Shown: positions 1 through 8,666 of the stretch, one piece after another | Position numbering within the stretch: position 1 is the stretch's first letter | Layout of the letters: each line of letters opens with the position of its first letter | Assembly: GCA_021734025.1 (NCBI GenBank) | Contig: JAIPJS010000024.1 | Coordinates: 1-55,489, forward strand | DNA from: Candidatus Neomarinimicrobiota bacterium | GTDB lineage: Bacteria > Fidelibacterota > JAANXI01 | Direction: 5' to 3' | DNA length: 55,489 nt | Program-made: the position numbers and the translations under genes | The notes under the pieces: generated by a model | Seen by the model: only the letters and a program-made list of their open reading frames with translations | Databases searched by the model: none | What the model was told of the DNA's origin: nothing

Positions 1-99
1 TATATCGAGATCTTCTATAACCGCCAGCGGAAACACTCCACCCTCAACTACCAAAGTCCGGAACAATATGCACAGATGCTCCACAACCAAGCCGCCTAA
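1..99 (+). CDS. IS3-family transposase OrfB, C-terminal fragment
   Basis: Frame 1 encodes the last 32 residues of a DDE transposase, ending at TAA 97-99. The motif YNRQRKHSTLNYQSP is the characteristic C-terminal signature just after the catalytic glutamate region of IS3/IS150 OrfB integrases (the usual form is YN..R.HS.LgY.sP). The gene is cut by the window edge, and whether it is complete upstream is not visible. The recognisable right end immediately downstream supports the assignment. Confidence 0.85.
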   Translation, partial: YIEIFYNRQRKHSTLNYQSPEQYAQMLHNQAA

Positions 100-109
100 C
101 TACTTCGGG

Positions 110-134
110 TGTCCATTTTATTGTTGCAACTCCA
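110..134 (+). repeat. Putative IS3 right terminal inverted repeat
   Basis: This 25-base stretch lies 10 bases after the transposase stop and has the form TGTCCATTTTATTG...CTCCA. Position and terminal dinucleotide suit a right inverted repeat. Its left partner is outside the window, so the exact border is inferred. Confidence 0.55.
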
Positions 135-164
135 GGGAAAATATAGGTGATTCGAAATCATGTT

Positions 165-191
165 CCCCTTCCTCTTCCGAAGAGGAAGGGG
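165..191. repeat. Perfect 13-bp inverted repeat in the 100-460 intergenic stretch
   Basis: CCCCTTCCTCTTC is followed, after a single base, by its exact reverse complement. It is a GC-rich intergenic palindrome of the kind dispersed in many FCB genomes. The rest of 135-460 has no credible gene. It holds a second imperfect stem near 374-413 (AGTCCCTTC paired with GAAGGGATCT), downstream of the macro-domain gene, which lacks a convincing U-tract and is at best a weak terminator. Confidence 0.6.
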
Positions 192-460
192 TTAGGGGAT
201 GGAGTTGTGTTGGGGTTCGAAGAGTGAAAATTCAAAATGTATAAGGAAAAAAGAGGAAGAGGAAAAGCCAAGGAACGGGAGCAATGGAATTGGACTACTT
301 TAACACGGTAAGATCTTCAGTTGCTAAAACTAAAGAGGGCGGGCCCTATTTCTCCAACACTTGCTCCGGGAGGAGTCCCTTCCGGGAAACACCCGCCCCG
401 AAGGGATCTCTTTAGGTAACATTTTATCACTCGAACACTTGAGAATACTTCGACACTCTG

Positions 461-994
461 TCAATGCCGTTCAAACATGTGCCGGAGCTCGTCATTAAAC
501 GCCTGTTCCGTATTGTCGTCGAACAGCACAAACCGGACGTGATTCACCGATTCGGAGGACTGCAAAAACTCGATGGTCTGGTTCAGCATCACGCTGGCGC
601 ACTGATGGACTTCCACACCCCCGGTGCCGGCTCCGATGGCAGGCAGACTTATCGAGGTCAAACTATACTTTTCTGCCAGTTTCAGCGCAGCAAGTGTCGC
701 CCTGCCGATATAATCGGTATTTGTCTTCAAATCCTGCCCCATACTCGCTGCATGAATCACATACTCAGCCTTCAAGTCTCCCGCTTCGGTTATGACGGCT
801 TCCCCGATATTGATGGGGCCCTGTTTGATTGCATTCGCTTCAATCTGCTGGCCACCTTTTTTCTTGATGGCACCAGCAACACCCGAGCCCATCCAGAGAT
901 GGTTATTGGCAGCATTCACCACCGCTTTTGTTTCCTGTTCCGTAATATCGCCCTGAATTATCTCTACATTTTTATTATTAATCTGGATTTCCAT
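461..994 (-). CDS. Macro domain protein (ADP-ribose binding/deacylase type)
   Basis: This 177-residue protein is a single macro domain. The N-terminal part has the ligand-loop motif VVNAANNHLWMGSGVAGAI (residues about 26-44), and the phosphate-binding loop AIGAGTGGV lies near 119-127. Family members bind ADP-ribose, and some remove ADP-ribose or acetyl groups from modified proteins or O-acetyl-ADP-ribose; which applies here cannot be read from sequence. There is no signal peptide, so it is cytoplasmic. It is the last gene of the minus-strand run, 14 bases after hflX. TAGGAGTG about 11 bases upstream supports the ATG at 994. Family assignment is firm, substrate is not. Confidence 0.9.
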   Translation of the reverse strand: MEIQINNKNVEIIQGDITEQETKAVVNAANNHLWMGSGVAGAIKKKGGQQIEANAIKQGPINIGEAVITEAGDLKAEYVIHAASMGQDLKTNTDYIGRATLAALKLAEKYSLTSISLPAIGAGTGGVEVHQCASVMLNQTIEFLQSSESVNHVRFVLFDDNTEQAFNDELRHMFERH

Positions 995-1008
995 ACTTCA
1001 CCACACTC

Positions 1009-2277
1009 CTATCCGCTTAAAATCATCTTTCGTATTTTCGAAATCTCATTTTTATGCGCTTTGTACGTAATGTGTACACTCGTATTTTCGTATTCCTTGC
1101 TAATGACGTCCGCATGCTCGTGCAGCGCGGCAATTTTGTCCCCGAATTTTACAGAAAGCGTCACCTCATCCTCCACGTACTCCTGCTCTTTTTTCGCAAC
1201 AATTTGGTCCACCACTTCATTAACTCTGATATCTCGTGCCGCAGAGATGAGAACCGCATCCGGATATTCGCGGCGCACTTTAGCCAACATATTTTCGTCC
1301 TCCACCAGATCGATTTTGTTGAACACGGTTATCGATGGAATTTCCAGTGCGTTCATATCCTGCAGGACTTCGTCCACCGTCTCGAGATGGTCCGCATATT
1401 TCGGATGACTGATGTCCACGATTTTCAGCAGAAGATCAGCTTCGCGGACTTCTCCAAGCGTGGAGCGAAAAGAGGCCACCAGCTGATGCGGCAATTTTCG
1501 TATGAATCCGACGGTATCGGAGAGGAGAATTTTATGCGAATCCCGGAGTGATACCGACCGGACGGTCGTATCCAGCGTTGCAAATAGCTGATCCTGTACC
1601 AACACCCGCTCGTCGGCCATCTGATTCATCAGCGTAGATTTTCCGGCGTTGGTGTACCCGACCAGAGAAACGCGGTACTCGTCAGTCCGTGCATCCCTGC
1701 GGACGTCCCGCTGCTTTTCCATCTTCTCCAGTTCATCTTTCAGCTTGGCTATTTTATCACGGATCAGCCGCCGATCAATCTCGATCTGAGTTTCACCCAT
1801 ACCTGCGCGTACACCAATCCCACCGACCTGTCGCTCGAGATGGGTCCATCGCCGCGTCAGTCTCGGCAGCAGATACTCCAGCCGCGCCAGTTCCACCTGG
1901 GTTTTGGCCTCTCTGGTCCGGGCGTGCTGCTGGAAAATCAGCAGAATGAGCCCACTGCGATCCATCACCCGGGCATCCATGAGTTTTTCCAGGTTGCGCA
2001 CCTGCGCCGGCGAGAGGTCGTCATCGAATATGACCACATTCAGATCCTGCTCGTCGACGATTTTTGCCACGGTTTCGGCCTTGCCCTCACCGATAAAATA
2101 GGTGGCATCGATAGAATCGCGGTTTTGAGTAATTGTGTCATGAACTTCAATGCCGGCCGTTTGTGCCAGCAGCTTGAGTTCCTTTAGGTAATCCTGAATC
2201 TGCCAGGTATCAGCGGCGGTCAGCGTCACACCTACCAGCAATCCGTAATCAACATCCGGTTTTCGTTCTTCAAACAT
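1009..2277 (-). CDS. hflX: GTPase HflX (ribosome-associated)
   Basis: The chosen start gives 422 residues, typical for HflX. The HflX-specific N-terminal domain carries the conserved GxGK-type stretch YFIGEGKAE and the FDDDLSPAQVRNLE motif. It is followed by a coiled-coil linker and a TRAFAC GTPase domain with P-loop GYTNAGKST, G3 DTVGFI and G4 NKID. HflX binds the 50S subunit and splits or rescues stalled ribosomes. An in-frame ORF extends to 2373, but that extension is the 3' end of the upstream gene read in another frame. The ATG at 2277 lies 5 bases after that gene's stop and has AAAGGAGT about 12 bases upstream. Confidence 0.95.
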   Translation of the reverse strand: MFEERKPDVDYGLLVGVTLTAADTWQIQDYLKELKLLAQTAGIEVHDTITQNRDSIDATYFIGEGKAETVAKIVDEQDLNVVIFDDDLSPAQVRNLEKLMDARVMDRSGLILLIFQQHARTREAKTQVELARLEYLLPRLTRRWTHLERQVGGIGVRAGMGETQIEIDRRLIRDKIAKLKDELEKMEKQRDVRRDARTDEYRVSLVGYTNAGKSTLMNQMADERVLVQDQLFATLDTTVRSVSLRDSHKILLSDTVGFIRKLPHQLVASFRSTLGEVREADLLLKIVDISHPKYADHLETVDEVLQDMNALEIPSITVFNKIDLVEDENMLAKVRREYPDAVLISAARDIRVNEVVDQIVAKKEQEYVEDEVTLSVKFGDKIAALHEHADVISKEYENTSVHITYKAHKNEISKIRKMILSG

Positions 2278-2282
2278 TTTTT

Positions 2283-4334
2283 CTATCGGGACTCCTTTGT
2301 TGAATAATCCATTCTTGTCAAAAGCATCTCGCCGGCAATACAGAATATTGCCAGCACAAATAGCCACTGCCAAAGCGGTGTTCCGTGCACCAGACCAGCA
2401 GTCTGTAATTCCCCGGCACTTGTGCCGGGTTGCAGTAACGCGCCAAACTGTTCTCCAAATATAATCTGCCAGTCATTACGCGTCATCCGGGCCATATCCC
2501 GTTCCGACTCCGGAATATTTACTGAAAATGTTGCTAAAAGGTTCTCACCATCATACAGACCATACTGCCCGGGCACAGTTGCGGCGGTATATTCCACGGT
2601 TCCGCGCCTGACCGGCAACACTACTGACTGTCCTGACGGTGTTATAAGTGTCAGCTGGTTCCCAACATCGGCGTCCTTAATGCGATACTCGATAGGTTCG
2701 CCGGTGAGGAGTTGATTCTCGTATCGGCTTTCCGTGCCGCTCAGATAAAAACTCGCCCGCACCATCAATGGGATAAACAGTCCCCGTCTGGGTAAGTCAG
2801 TCCACTCCAGCGATGCCGCGGTCGACCAGTACCACACTTTGCTGCCGTTGTATTCTGTTTCCATAAGAAGGGGCACACCGTTATCCAGAGTCATAAGTGG
2901 GGAATAACTCCCCTGTGGTATCCTGAAGAACCGGGTGACCTGCGGTAACTGAATCGTATTCCGGTCCCGGTAGCTGAGATTCTGAAATACCGGATGCTCC
3001 CAGGTAACGCTGGTGACCGGCTGAAACGTGCCTTGCTCCAGTTGTACGAATTGCCCTGGCGGGATTTTTCCAGGCAAATCCTGGTTCCCGGTTTCACCCC
3101 GAAGGCTGTTTCCGGCAAAAATCATGATACCGAAATTCCGATTCTCTCCTGCCCCGGTAAGTTGAGCCCTGATTCGGGACGGCGGCACTCCGGCCAATAC
3201 GACCAGATCGGTACCGCTCTGCAGGGTATTGCCCAGCTGTGCCGGCGCCGTCACCGTCACCTCCATCTGGCTGGTCTCCTCGGCGGCACTGCGAAACGCC
3301 CGTTCCAGGAACAGGCCATCTTCTGGTGACTCATAGGCCAGCACCACGTTGATTCGGCTCGCTACGTGGCCGTTCAGGTACCAGCGGTTATCAGCGGTGT
3401 ATGCATCTTCTCCCAGCGATGCCTCCAGCTGGAAAAATCCGCTCTCATCCAGTGGGATTTCGAATTGCTCCGTCGTTTCAATGCCGCCCCCCCAATCGAT
3501 AAGAGACTGCCCGATTTTTTCACCGTCCCGGGTAATCTGAATTGCCGTCGTGACAGGCGCGGCAGAATCGCTCCGGGCAACCTGTACCCGCAGCGGTAAC
3601 GCAATCCCCGGCTGGAGCATCTCCGTGGGGAACTGCACGGAGGAAATTTTCGCCTGTTTTATATCGTGCTCGGGGTTAATGATAAACCAGCGGCTCTGTC
3701 CCCAGGAATCGAGCGAAAGCGATTGCACCGATTCAAATTGCGATTGCTGCCCATCGGTCAGTAGGAATACGTCCACGTCTCCGAATCGTTGCTCGTCCAG
3801 CCACTCGCGCAGGTTTTGAAACCACGTCAGTACGTCCGGATTTCCGTGAGTCGGTTGTAAATCACCTAAAAATTCCTCCGGAGCGGATTCGCCGCTGCTC
3901 ACATATCGTTCCTCAGAATTCATTAGCGCCGTCCAGATCACCGTTTCTGAGGATTGCCGCTGCGCCGCCACATCTCTGGCAAGCGTTTTTAACCGGGTCA
4001 GGTACGGCTGTCCATTCTGCTCTGCCTGGCTGCTGATAGAATTATCCAGCACCAGGACGGTGACATCATGCGCGACGCCGGATGCGGACGACGGTGCGTA
4101 TTTGGGCCCGGCAAACGCCAGGACGAGAAAAAGGATCAGGAGTGTCCTGAGGATAAGGACAAGAATTTGTTTGAGTTTCAGCGTACGGATCTGTTCCCGC
4201 TGTAACGCCTTGAGAAATCGGAGCGAACTAAATGCCACCTGTTTGGTTTTTCGCTTTCCGAACAGGTGGATAAGTATTGGCAGCGCTGCAGCCAGCGCCC
4301 CCCAGAGAATCCATGGTGTGGCAAACTGAATCAT
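2283..4334 (-). CDS. BatA-domain membrane protein with vWA-like domain
   Basis: The 683-residue protein starts with the BatA N-terminal module of two membrane segments (about residues 5-25 and 55-78) separated by the basic stretch FGKRKTKQVAFSSLRFLKAL. A von Willebrand A-like domain follows, with VLVLDNSISS resembling a MIDAS DxSxS motif. A long extracytoplasmic beta-rich region comes next, then a final membrane helix near 655-675. This layout is common in FCB bacteria, where such proteins are linked to MoxR/Bat stress systems. No MoxR or BatB-E gene is adjacent here, so the role is unassigned. It lies 5 bases before hflX and 48 bases after the polyprenol-kinase-like gene. Confidence 0.85.
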   Translation of the reverse strand: MIQFATPWILWGALAAALPILIHLFGKRKTKQVAFSSLRFLKALQREQIRTLKLKQILVLILRTLLILFLVLAFAGPKYAPSSASGVAHDVTVLVLDNSISSQAEQNGQPYLTRLKTLARDVAAQRQSSETVIWTALMNSEERYVSSGESAPEEFLGDLQPTHGNPDVLTWFQNLREWLDEQRFGDVDVFLLTDGQQSQFESVQSLSLDSWGQSRWFIINPEHDIKQAKISSVQFPTEMLQPGIALPLRVQVARSDSAAPVTTAIQITRDGEKIGQSLIDWGGGIETTEQFEIPLDESGFFQLEASLGEDAYTADNRWYLNGHVASRINVVLAYESPEDGLFLERAFRSAAEETSQMEVTVTAPAQLGNTLQSGTDLVVLAGVPPSRIRAQLTGAGENRNFGIMIFAGNSLRGETGNQDLPGKIPPGQFVQLEQGTFQPVTSVTWEHPVFQNLSYRDRNTIQLPQVTRFFRIPQGSYSPLMTLDNGVPLLMETEYNGSKVWYWSTAASLEWTDLPRRGLFIPLMVRASFYLSGTESRYENQLLTGEPIEYRIKDADVGNQLTLITPSGQSVVLPVRRGTVEYTAATVPGQYGLYDGENLLATFSVNIPESERDMARMTRNDWQIIFGEQFGALLQPGTSAGELQTAGLVHGTPLWQWLFVLAIFCIAGEMLLTRMDYSTKESR

Positions 4335-4382
4335 CTTAATAAGATAGAGTGCAGACCCATTTGACGCAAGGAACCGATTGCG

Positions 4383-4964
4383 TTACCCTACTGCCAGCAA
4401 GACAAGGACTATCCCGCTGGCAACGGGGATAAAGATATTGTCATCAACTACGTTGAAGAAGAGTTCCACGCATGCGCCCGCCACCGAGGAAAGTATGGCT
4501 GCCCAGATTGGGATTCCGGGGATGAGGCTCACTACAATCACAGAGCTTATCAGGAATGCAAGAGTCCCCTCCCAGGTTTTTTCCCCATAAAGCTTGTGCT
4601 TTCCGAAAGGGCGCCCAATCAGCGCGGCAGCTGAATCGCCAATAGACAAGGTCAGAAGTCCGGCGATCGCGATAAACTTTGGAAACAGGAGAATGGCGAT
4701 AACTTCGGCCAGCATCACGTACGAGCCGCCGGTGAGCGAGTATTCTGCCTCTTCGTCGTCCCGGAGCACGTATCCGAATAAGAAATTAAAGAGGGTATCC
4801 ATCCACTTAACGTAGCGGCGCCCGTAATCGATGGTGATGGTTAGTAATGTTGCGGGGATCAGCAGGCTCAGAATAAGTGGCTTGCTGACGAAAAAATAGG
4901 CAATAGGAATAATGGACGAACCGAGGTGGATGGCCTTGCGACCGAGTTCCTGCCGGTAAGTCAT
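4383..4964 (-). CDS. Diacylglycerol/polyprenol (dolichol-kinase-like) kinase family protein
   Basis: The 193-residue protein has about six predicted membrane segments. It carries the family signature near residues 109-132: GDSAAALIGRPFGKHK followed by the KTWEGT element. This matches the SEC59/phytol kinase/CdsA-like superfamily, members of which phosphorylate isoprenoid alcohols or lipids with CTP or form CDP-lipids. The natural substrate is not readable; a polyprenol or other lipid alcohol is the default inference. The start overlaps the rpe stop by 4 bases (ATGA), indicating translational coupling. Confidence 0.8.
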   Translation of the reverse strand: MTYRQELGRKAIHLGSSIIPIAYFFVSKPLILSLLIPATLLTITIDYGRRYVKWMDTLFNFLFGYVLRDDEEAEYSLTGGSYVMLAEVIAILLFPKFIAIAGLLTLSIGDSAAALIGRPFGKHKLYGEKTWEGTLAFLISSVIVVSLIPGIPIWAAILSSVAGACVELFFNVVDDNIFIPVASGIVLVLLAVG

Positions 4965-5620
4965 GCAATCCTGCCCAGTTTTTGGGACAATTCGGTATAA
5001 GATTGTCCGGGATCGGACTCTCCAAAGATGGAAGATCCCACCACAAAGTAATCCGCTCCGGCATCTCTGGCCGGCTCAATAGTCGTGAGATCCACGCCAC
5101 CATCAATCTCAAGGATAATATCCCGATTTCCGATCATCTGCTTTGTCCTGCTGATTTTATCCAGCATGGATTCGATAAACGACTGTCCGCCGAATCCCGG
5201 ATTCACTGTCATAATCAGGATCTGATCGATATAGGGCAGCACCTCGGCAATAGTTTCGATGGGCGTTCCCGGATTGAGCACCACGCCCGGCCTGGCGCCG
5301 GCGTCACGAATCCTTTCGAGATCCATGTGCAGATGCGGGCAGGTCTCCTGCTGAATCATGATGGTGTTGACGCCGGCATCAGCAAACCGAGGTATAAAAT
5401 CCGATGGATTTTCCATCATCAGGTGAGCTTCGAGGTATGAGTCGGTGATACGCCGGACGGCCTCCACGATCATCGGGCCGAAGGTGAGGTTCGGGACAAA
5501 GTGACCGTCCATCACGTCCAGATGGAGACAGTCGGCGCCCTGGGATTCCACGCTCTTAATCTCCTGTGCCAGTTTCGAAAAATCCGCGGATAACAGGGAC
5601 GGGATAACTTTTTTCTTCAT
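4961..5620 (-). CDS. rpe: Ribulose-phosphate 3-epimerase
   Basis: At 219 residues this is a standard-length TIM-barrel epimerase that interconverts ribulose 5-phosphate and xylulose 5-phosphate in the pentose-phosphate pathway. Visible motifs are LSADFS near the N terminus, HLDVMDGHFVPNLTFG with metal/catalytic His and Asp, MTVNPGFGGQ (phosphate binding), and EIDGGV with the second catalytic Asp. It sits 2 bases after the PASTA gene. The order def-fmt-rsmB-(PASTA)-rpe matches the arrangement known from Firmicutes. Confidence 0.97.
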   Translation of the reverse strand: MKKKVIPSLLSADFSKLAQEIKSVESQGADCLHLDVMDGHFVPNLTFGPMIVEAVRRITDSYLEAHLMMENPSDFIPRFADAGVNTIMIQQETCPHLHMDLERIRDAGARPGVVLNPGTPIETIAEVLPYIDQILIMTVNPGFGGQSFIESMLDKISRTKQMIGNRDIILEIDGGVDLTTIEPARDAGADYFVVGSSIFGESDPGQSYTELSQKLGRIA

Positions 5621-5622
5621 AA

Positions 5623-6393
5623 CTATTGCTGCCTCATCTGTTCATTAAAAATATCGTTCAGGTTCAGCACGCTGACCTTCAGATCCACCGGTCGCGGTTC
5701 GGTGAGCGTTTGTCCCGGTTCCCGTGATTGCTCCAGCACGGTATACGGTACCAAATCCGGCTTTTGGACGTATTCCAAACGACCAAGTTCTAGACCTTCC
5801 TCGCTGAGCCGGTTTTTGGCTTCTTCCAGACTCATATCTACCAAATCGGGCACTTCGAACACATTGGGATTTCTCCCCCTGCTCACCCGAAGCGTCACTT
5901 CTGACCCCCGGCGAATCAAGCCCTTCGGTTTGACGGACTGCCACGAGATGACATCCTCCGGGAATGTGTCCGAATATTCCTGTAATATGGTATCTACCTG
6001 GAGGCCAACCCGTGAGAGATCCAGTTTCGCTCCCCGAACGGTCTTGCCAACAAGGGTCGGCATTTCAATAAATTTTTCTGCGATGGCCACCGTGAGGTAA
6101 ACCCGTCGGCCGGTTTTTACCGTGGCGCGCGGATCCGGCTGTTGATCGATAACCTGTCCCGGCTCGAACTCGGCATTATATTTCATGTCGCCCTTGACCG
6201 GCGTGAATTCCATAGAAGTCAGCAACTCGCTGGCTTCCTCGTATTTCATACCGCGAACATCCGGCAGGTTGACTTTTTGTCCGTGTTTGACGTACAACGG
6301 CATAATCACCTGGTCGACGAGCACTGCCAGCACCAGCCCAATCAGAAGAAAGGATCCAAGATAATGCAGGACCGGAATTAACTTCTTTTTCAC
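5623..6393 (-). CDS. Membrane-anchored protein with three PASTA domains, no kinase
   Basis: The 256-residue protein has a cytoplasmic stub of about 10 residues and one membrane helix (about 11-32). Three PASTA repeats follow extracytoplasmically, beginning at VNLPDVRGMKYEEA, IEMPTLVGKTVRGAK and FEVPDLVDMSLEEAK. PASTA domains bind peptidoglycan fragments or lipid II in Ser/Thr kinases of the PrkC/PknB type and in some penicillin-binding proteins. No kinase, transpeptidase or phosphatase domain is present. It sits between rsmB (4-base overlap) and rpe (2-base gap), the slot occupied by prpC-prkC in Bacillus. It is probably a cell-wall sensor or scaffold. Confidence 0.9.
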   Translation of the reverse strand: MKKKLIPVLHYLGSFLLIGLVLAVLVDQVIMPLYVKHGQKVNLPDVRGMKYEEASELLTSMEFTPVKGDMKYNAEFEPGQVIDQQPDPRATVKTGRRVYLTVAIAEKFIEMPTLVGKTVRGAKLDLSRVGLQVDTILQEYSDTFPEDVISWQSVKPKGLIRRGSEVTLRVSRGRNPNVFEVPDLVDMSLEEAKNRLSEEGLELGRLEYVQKPDLVPYTVLEQSREPGQTLTEPRPVDLKVSVLNLNDIFNEQMRQQ

Positions 6394-7721
6394 TGCTCAT
6401 TCTCCCGCTGAATTCTGACTGCAAAAGCACCATCCATATTATGAACGTGCGGTAATACCATTACTGCACCCTTTTCATCCTGAAATCGCTCTGGAATCAT
6501 ATCCGGTATCGGTATAATACGGAAGTTCGGATTCTCTTCAAGGAACTTTTCCACAACACCCCAATTTTCTTCGGGCTCCAGGGTGCAGGTACTGTAGACC
6601 AAAACGCCACCCGGTTTTACGCTTCTGGCGATATTCCGTAATATGGCTGACTGCGTCTCCACCATTCTTGGAATGTCTTCCGGCCGCCGCCGCCACCGGG
6701 CATCGGCCCGCTTGCCGAGGACGCCGGTGCCGGTGCATGGTACGTCCAGGAGCGCCCAATCCGTCACCGGGAAATCGTATTCCGTAGCATCGGCGGTCTC
6801 AATCTGCACATTGGGCTGGTGCAAGCGTTTTACCAGAGATTGCACTTTTTCCAGACGATTTTTATCGCTGTCATACGCCAGAATATCTGCCTCCGGAAAT
6901 CGCTGGGCAATATACGTCGATTTACCGCCGGGTGCTGCGCAGCAATCCAAAACAGCCTCGCCATTCTCCGGTTCCACCAGCAGGGACGTCAAACCGGCCG
7001 CCTGATCCTGAACCGCGTACCATTCCGGACGAAAAACCTCTTCGTTCCAGAGTACATCCTGAGCCTGTCGCAGGATAATAAATTCGGACAGCAGCTTGGA
7101 CCGCTGGTGAACGATGTTCTGCTTAATCAATAATTCCATAAACTCCGACACCGAAATTTGTTCGGTATTTATCCGGAGAGTTACCTTTTGTGACTGATTA
7201 TCCCAGAGACAGAGCTGGAGCGCTCCTTCTTTTCCGTAGCGGTCGACCCAGCGGCTGACCAGCCACTCCGGATGCGACTGAGCTACACTAATCCGCTTCA
7301 CGTCGTCCAGCGATAAAATCTCCTCCTGAATACCCTGCATATTCCGCTTTACCGAACGGAGCACACCGTTGATGAGCCCGGCGACCTTTCTGCGTCCGAA
7401 CTTTTTGGCCAGTTCTACGGTTTCGTTTATAGCCACCGGCCCCGGAACCGAGTCCATCATCAGCATCTGGTACAGCCCACTCCGAAGCAGCATTTTGACC
7501 AGGTGTTCCGCCTTGTGAAATTGACCGTTATACTGTCCGGCGATCATAAAATCCAATTTTCCGCGCCACCGGGTGGTGCCGTAAGCTAATTCCTGAGCAA
7601 AGCGTCTGTCCCGATCTGAGCCATTCCAGGAACCAAACCGTCGGTGGAGTACCTCATCGATATACGAGTTGGACTGTTCCGCATCCACCAGAATCTCTAC
7701 TGCCATCCGCCGGGCACTCAA
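6390..7721 (-). CDS. rsmB: 16S rRNA (cytosine-967-C5)-methyltransferase RsmB
   Basis: The 443-residue enzyme has an N-terminal NusB-like RNA-binding domain (about 1-150) and a C-terminal Rossmann methyltransferase domain. The SAM-binding motif is DCCAAPGGKST. The two catalytic cysteines lie in LDVPCTGTGVL (motif IV) and YSTCTLEPEEN (motif VI). It methylates C967 of 16S rRNA in E. coli numbering. It overlaps fmt by 4 bases upstream and the PASTA gene by 4 bases downstream, so the three are probably co-translated. Confidence 0.95.
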   Translation of the reverse strand: MSARRMAVEILVDAEQSNSYIDEVLHRRFGSWNGSDRDRRFAQELAYGTTRWRGKLDFMIAGQYNGQFHKAEHLVKMLLRSGLYQMLMMDSVPGPVAINETVELAKKFGRRKVAGLINGVLRSVKRNMQGIQEEILSLDDVKRISVAQSHPEWLVSRWVDRYGKEGALQLCLWDNQSQKVTLRINTEQISVSEFMELLIKQNIVHQRSKLLSEFIILRQAQDVLWNEEVFRPEWYAVQDQAAGLTSLLVEPENGEAVLDCCAAPGGKSTYIAQRFPEADILAYDSDKNRLEKVQSLVKRLHQPNVQIETADATEYDFPVTDWALLDVPCTGTGVLGKRADARWRRRPEDIPRMVETQSAILRNIARSVKPGGVLVYSTCTLEPEENWGVVEKFLEENPNFRIIPIPDMIPERFQDEKGAVMVLPHVHNMDGAFAVRIQRENEQ

Positions 7722-8647
7722 CCGAGTTGCTCTCCAATCTCGATGGTATATCCGTTAAGAAAGTCCTCCGCCTTCATCCGGCGCTTCCCTGCAGGCTGAA
7801 GTTCGGTAATTCCATAGATGCCTCTGGCACATGCGATACCTATAGTATCATCTTTCAAAGATACGACTGAACCGGGATCCCCGTCATCCGTAAATTTGTC
7901 CATAACGTGACCGCGCAGTATCTTCAGTTGATCGCCCTGCCACTGCGTAACAGCCCCCGGATACGGCGACAGCGCCCGGATATGATTGTGAACCTCGGAA
8001 GCCGGGGTGTCCCAATGGATTGTTCGGTGCTTTTTCCGGATCTTCGGCGCCGGCGATGCTTCGGAATCATCCTGCGGTGATGGCGTAATGGAGTCCTCTG
8101 CGATCCCAGTTACCGTTTTCAACACAACTTCTGCACCCAGTTCCGCCAGCCGATCGTGGACAGACCCCGCGGTCTCGTCCGGCCCGATTTCAATGGATTC
8201 CTGCAATAAAATATCGCCGGTATCCACGGACGGTTTCAGGAAAAATGTTGTAACGCCGGTTTCAGGTTCTCCGTTCATGATAGCGTGCTGGATCGGCGCG
8301 GCACCCCGATATTTTGGCAACAGCGATGCATGTAAATTAATGGCCCCCTGTGCTGGAATGGAATAGAGCGATTGCGGCAAAATCCGGAAGGCAACCACGA
8401 CCATCAGATCCAGTTGGAGTGATTCGACAATTTCCAGAAAGTCGGGATCATCCAGCTTCTCTGGCTGATAAACGGGCAAACCATATTGGGTGGCAAATTT
8501 TTTCACTGCAGATGGGCGGACCCGCTGACCGCGTCCCCGGGGCTTATCCGGGACCGTCACCACTCCTGCGACGGTATGCCGGCTTTCGACAAGACTTCGG
8601 AGCGACGGTACTGCAAAATCCGGCGTTCCCATAAACAATATTCGCAT
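7718..8647 (-). CDS. fmt: Methionyl-tRNA formyltransferase
   Basis: The 309-residue enzyme formylates initiator Met-tRNA using 10-formyl-tetrahydrofolate. It begins MRILFMGTPDFAVP, the family's usual N terminus. HASLLPKYRGAAPI holds the catalytic His, and SVDTGDIL carries the catalytic Asp. A C-terminal OB-like domain follows. An upstream in-frame ATG at 8701 would add 18 residues lying inside def and is unlikely. The start at 8647 is 19 bases after the def stop, and no strong ribosome-binding site is visible there. Pairing with def is classic. Confidence 0.95.
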   Translation of the reverse strand: MRILFMGTPDFAVPSLRSLVESRHTVAGVVTVPDKPRGRGQRVRPSAVKKFATQYGLPVYQPEKLDDPDFLEIVESLQLDLMVVVAFRILPQSLYSIPAQGAINLHASLLPKYRGAAPIQHAIMNGEPETGVTTFFLKPSVDTGDILLQESIEIGPDETAGSVHDRLAELGAEVVLKTVTGIAEDSITPSPQDDSEASPAPKIRKKHRTIHWDTPASEVHNHIRALSPYPGAVTQWQGDQLKILRGHVMDKFTDDGDPGSVVSLKDDTIGIACARGIYGITELQPAGKRRMKAEDFLNGYTIEIGEQLG

Positions 8648-8666
8648 AGTAGAACTGATGGGTGAG

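Larger units (their letters stand above)
1..134 (+). mobile_element. Right end of an IS3-family insertion sequence (partial)
   Basis: The window opens inside an IS3-type element: the last 32 codons of the transposase, a short tail, then a terminal-repeat-like sequence at 110-134 that starts TGTCCATTTTATTG and ends in TCCA. IS3-family right ends commonly end in CA (TG on the other strand). The left end and the rest of the transposase lie outside the window, so intactness and target duplication cannot be judged. Confidence 0.75.

Noticed and set aside
464-1408. A 314-codon plus-strand open frame opposite the macro-domain and hflX genes
   Set aside because: It is the antisense of two firmly identified genes, and its translation is Cys/Ser-rich with no domain.
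2278-2373. A longer HflX start at 2373
   Set aside because: The extra 32 codons lie in the end of the BatA-like gene, and the ribosome-binding site fits ATG 2277.
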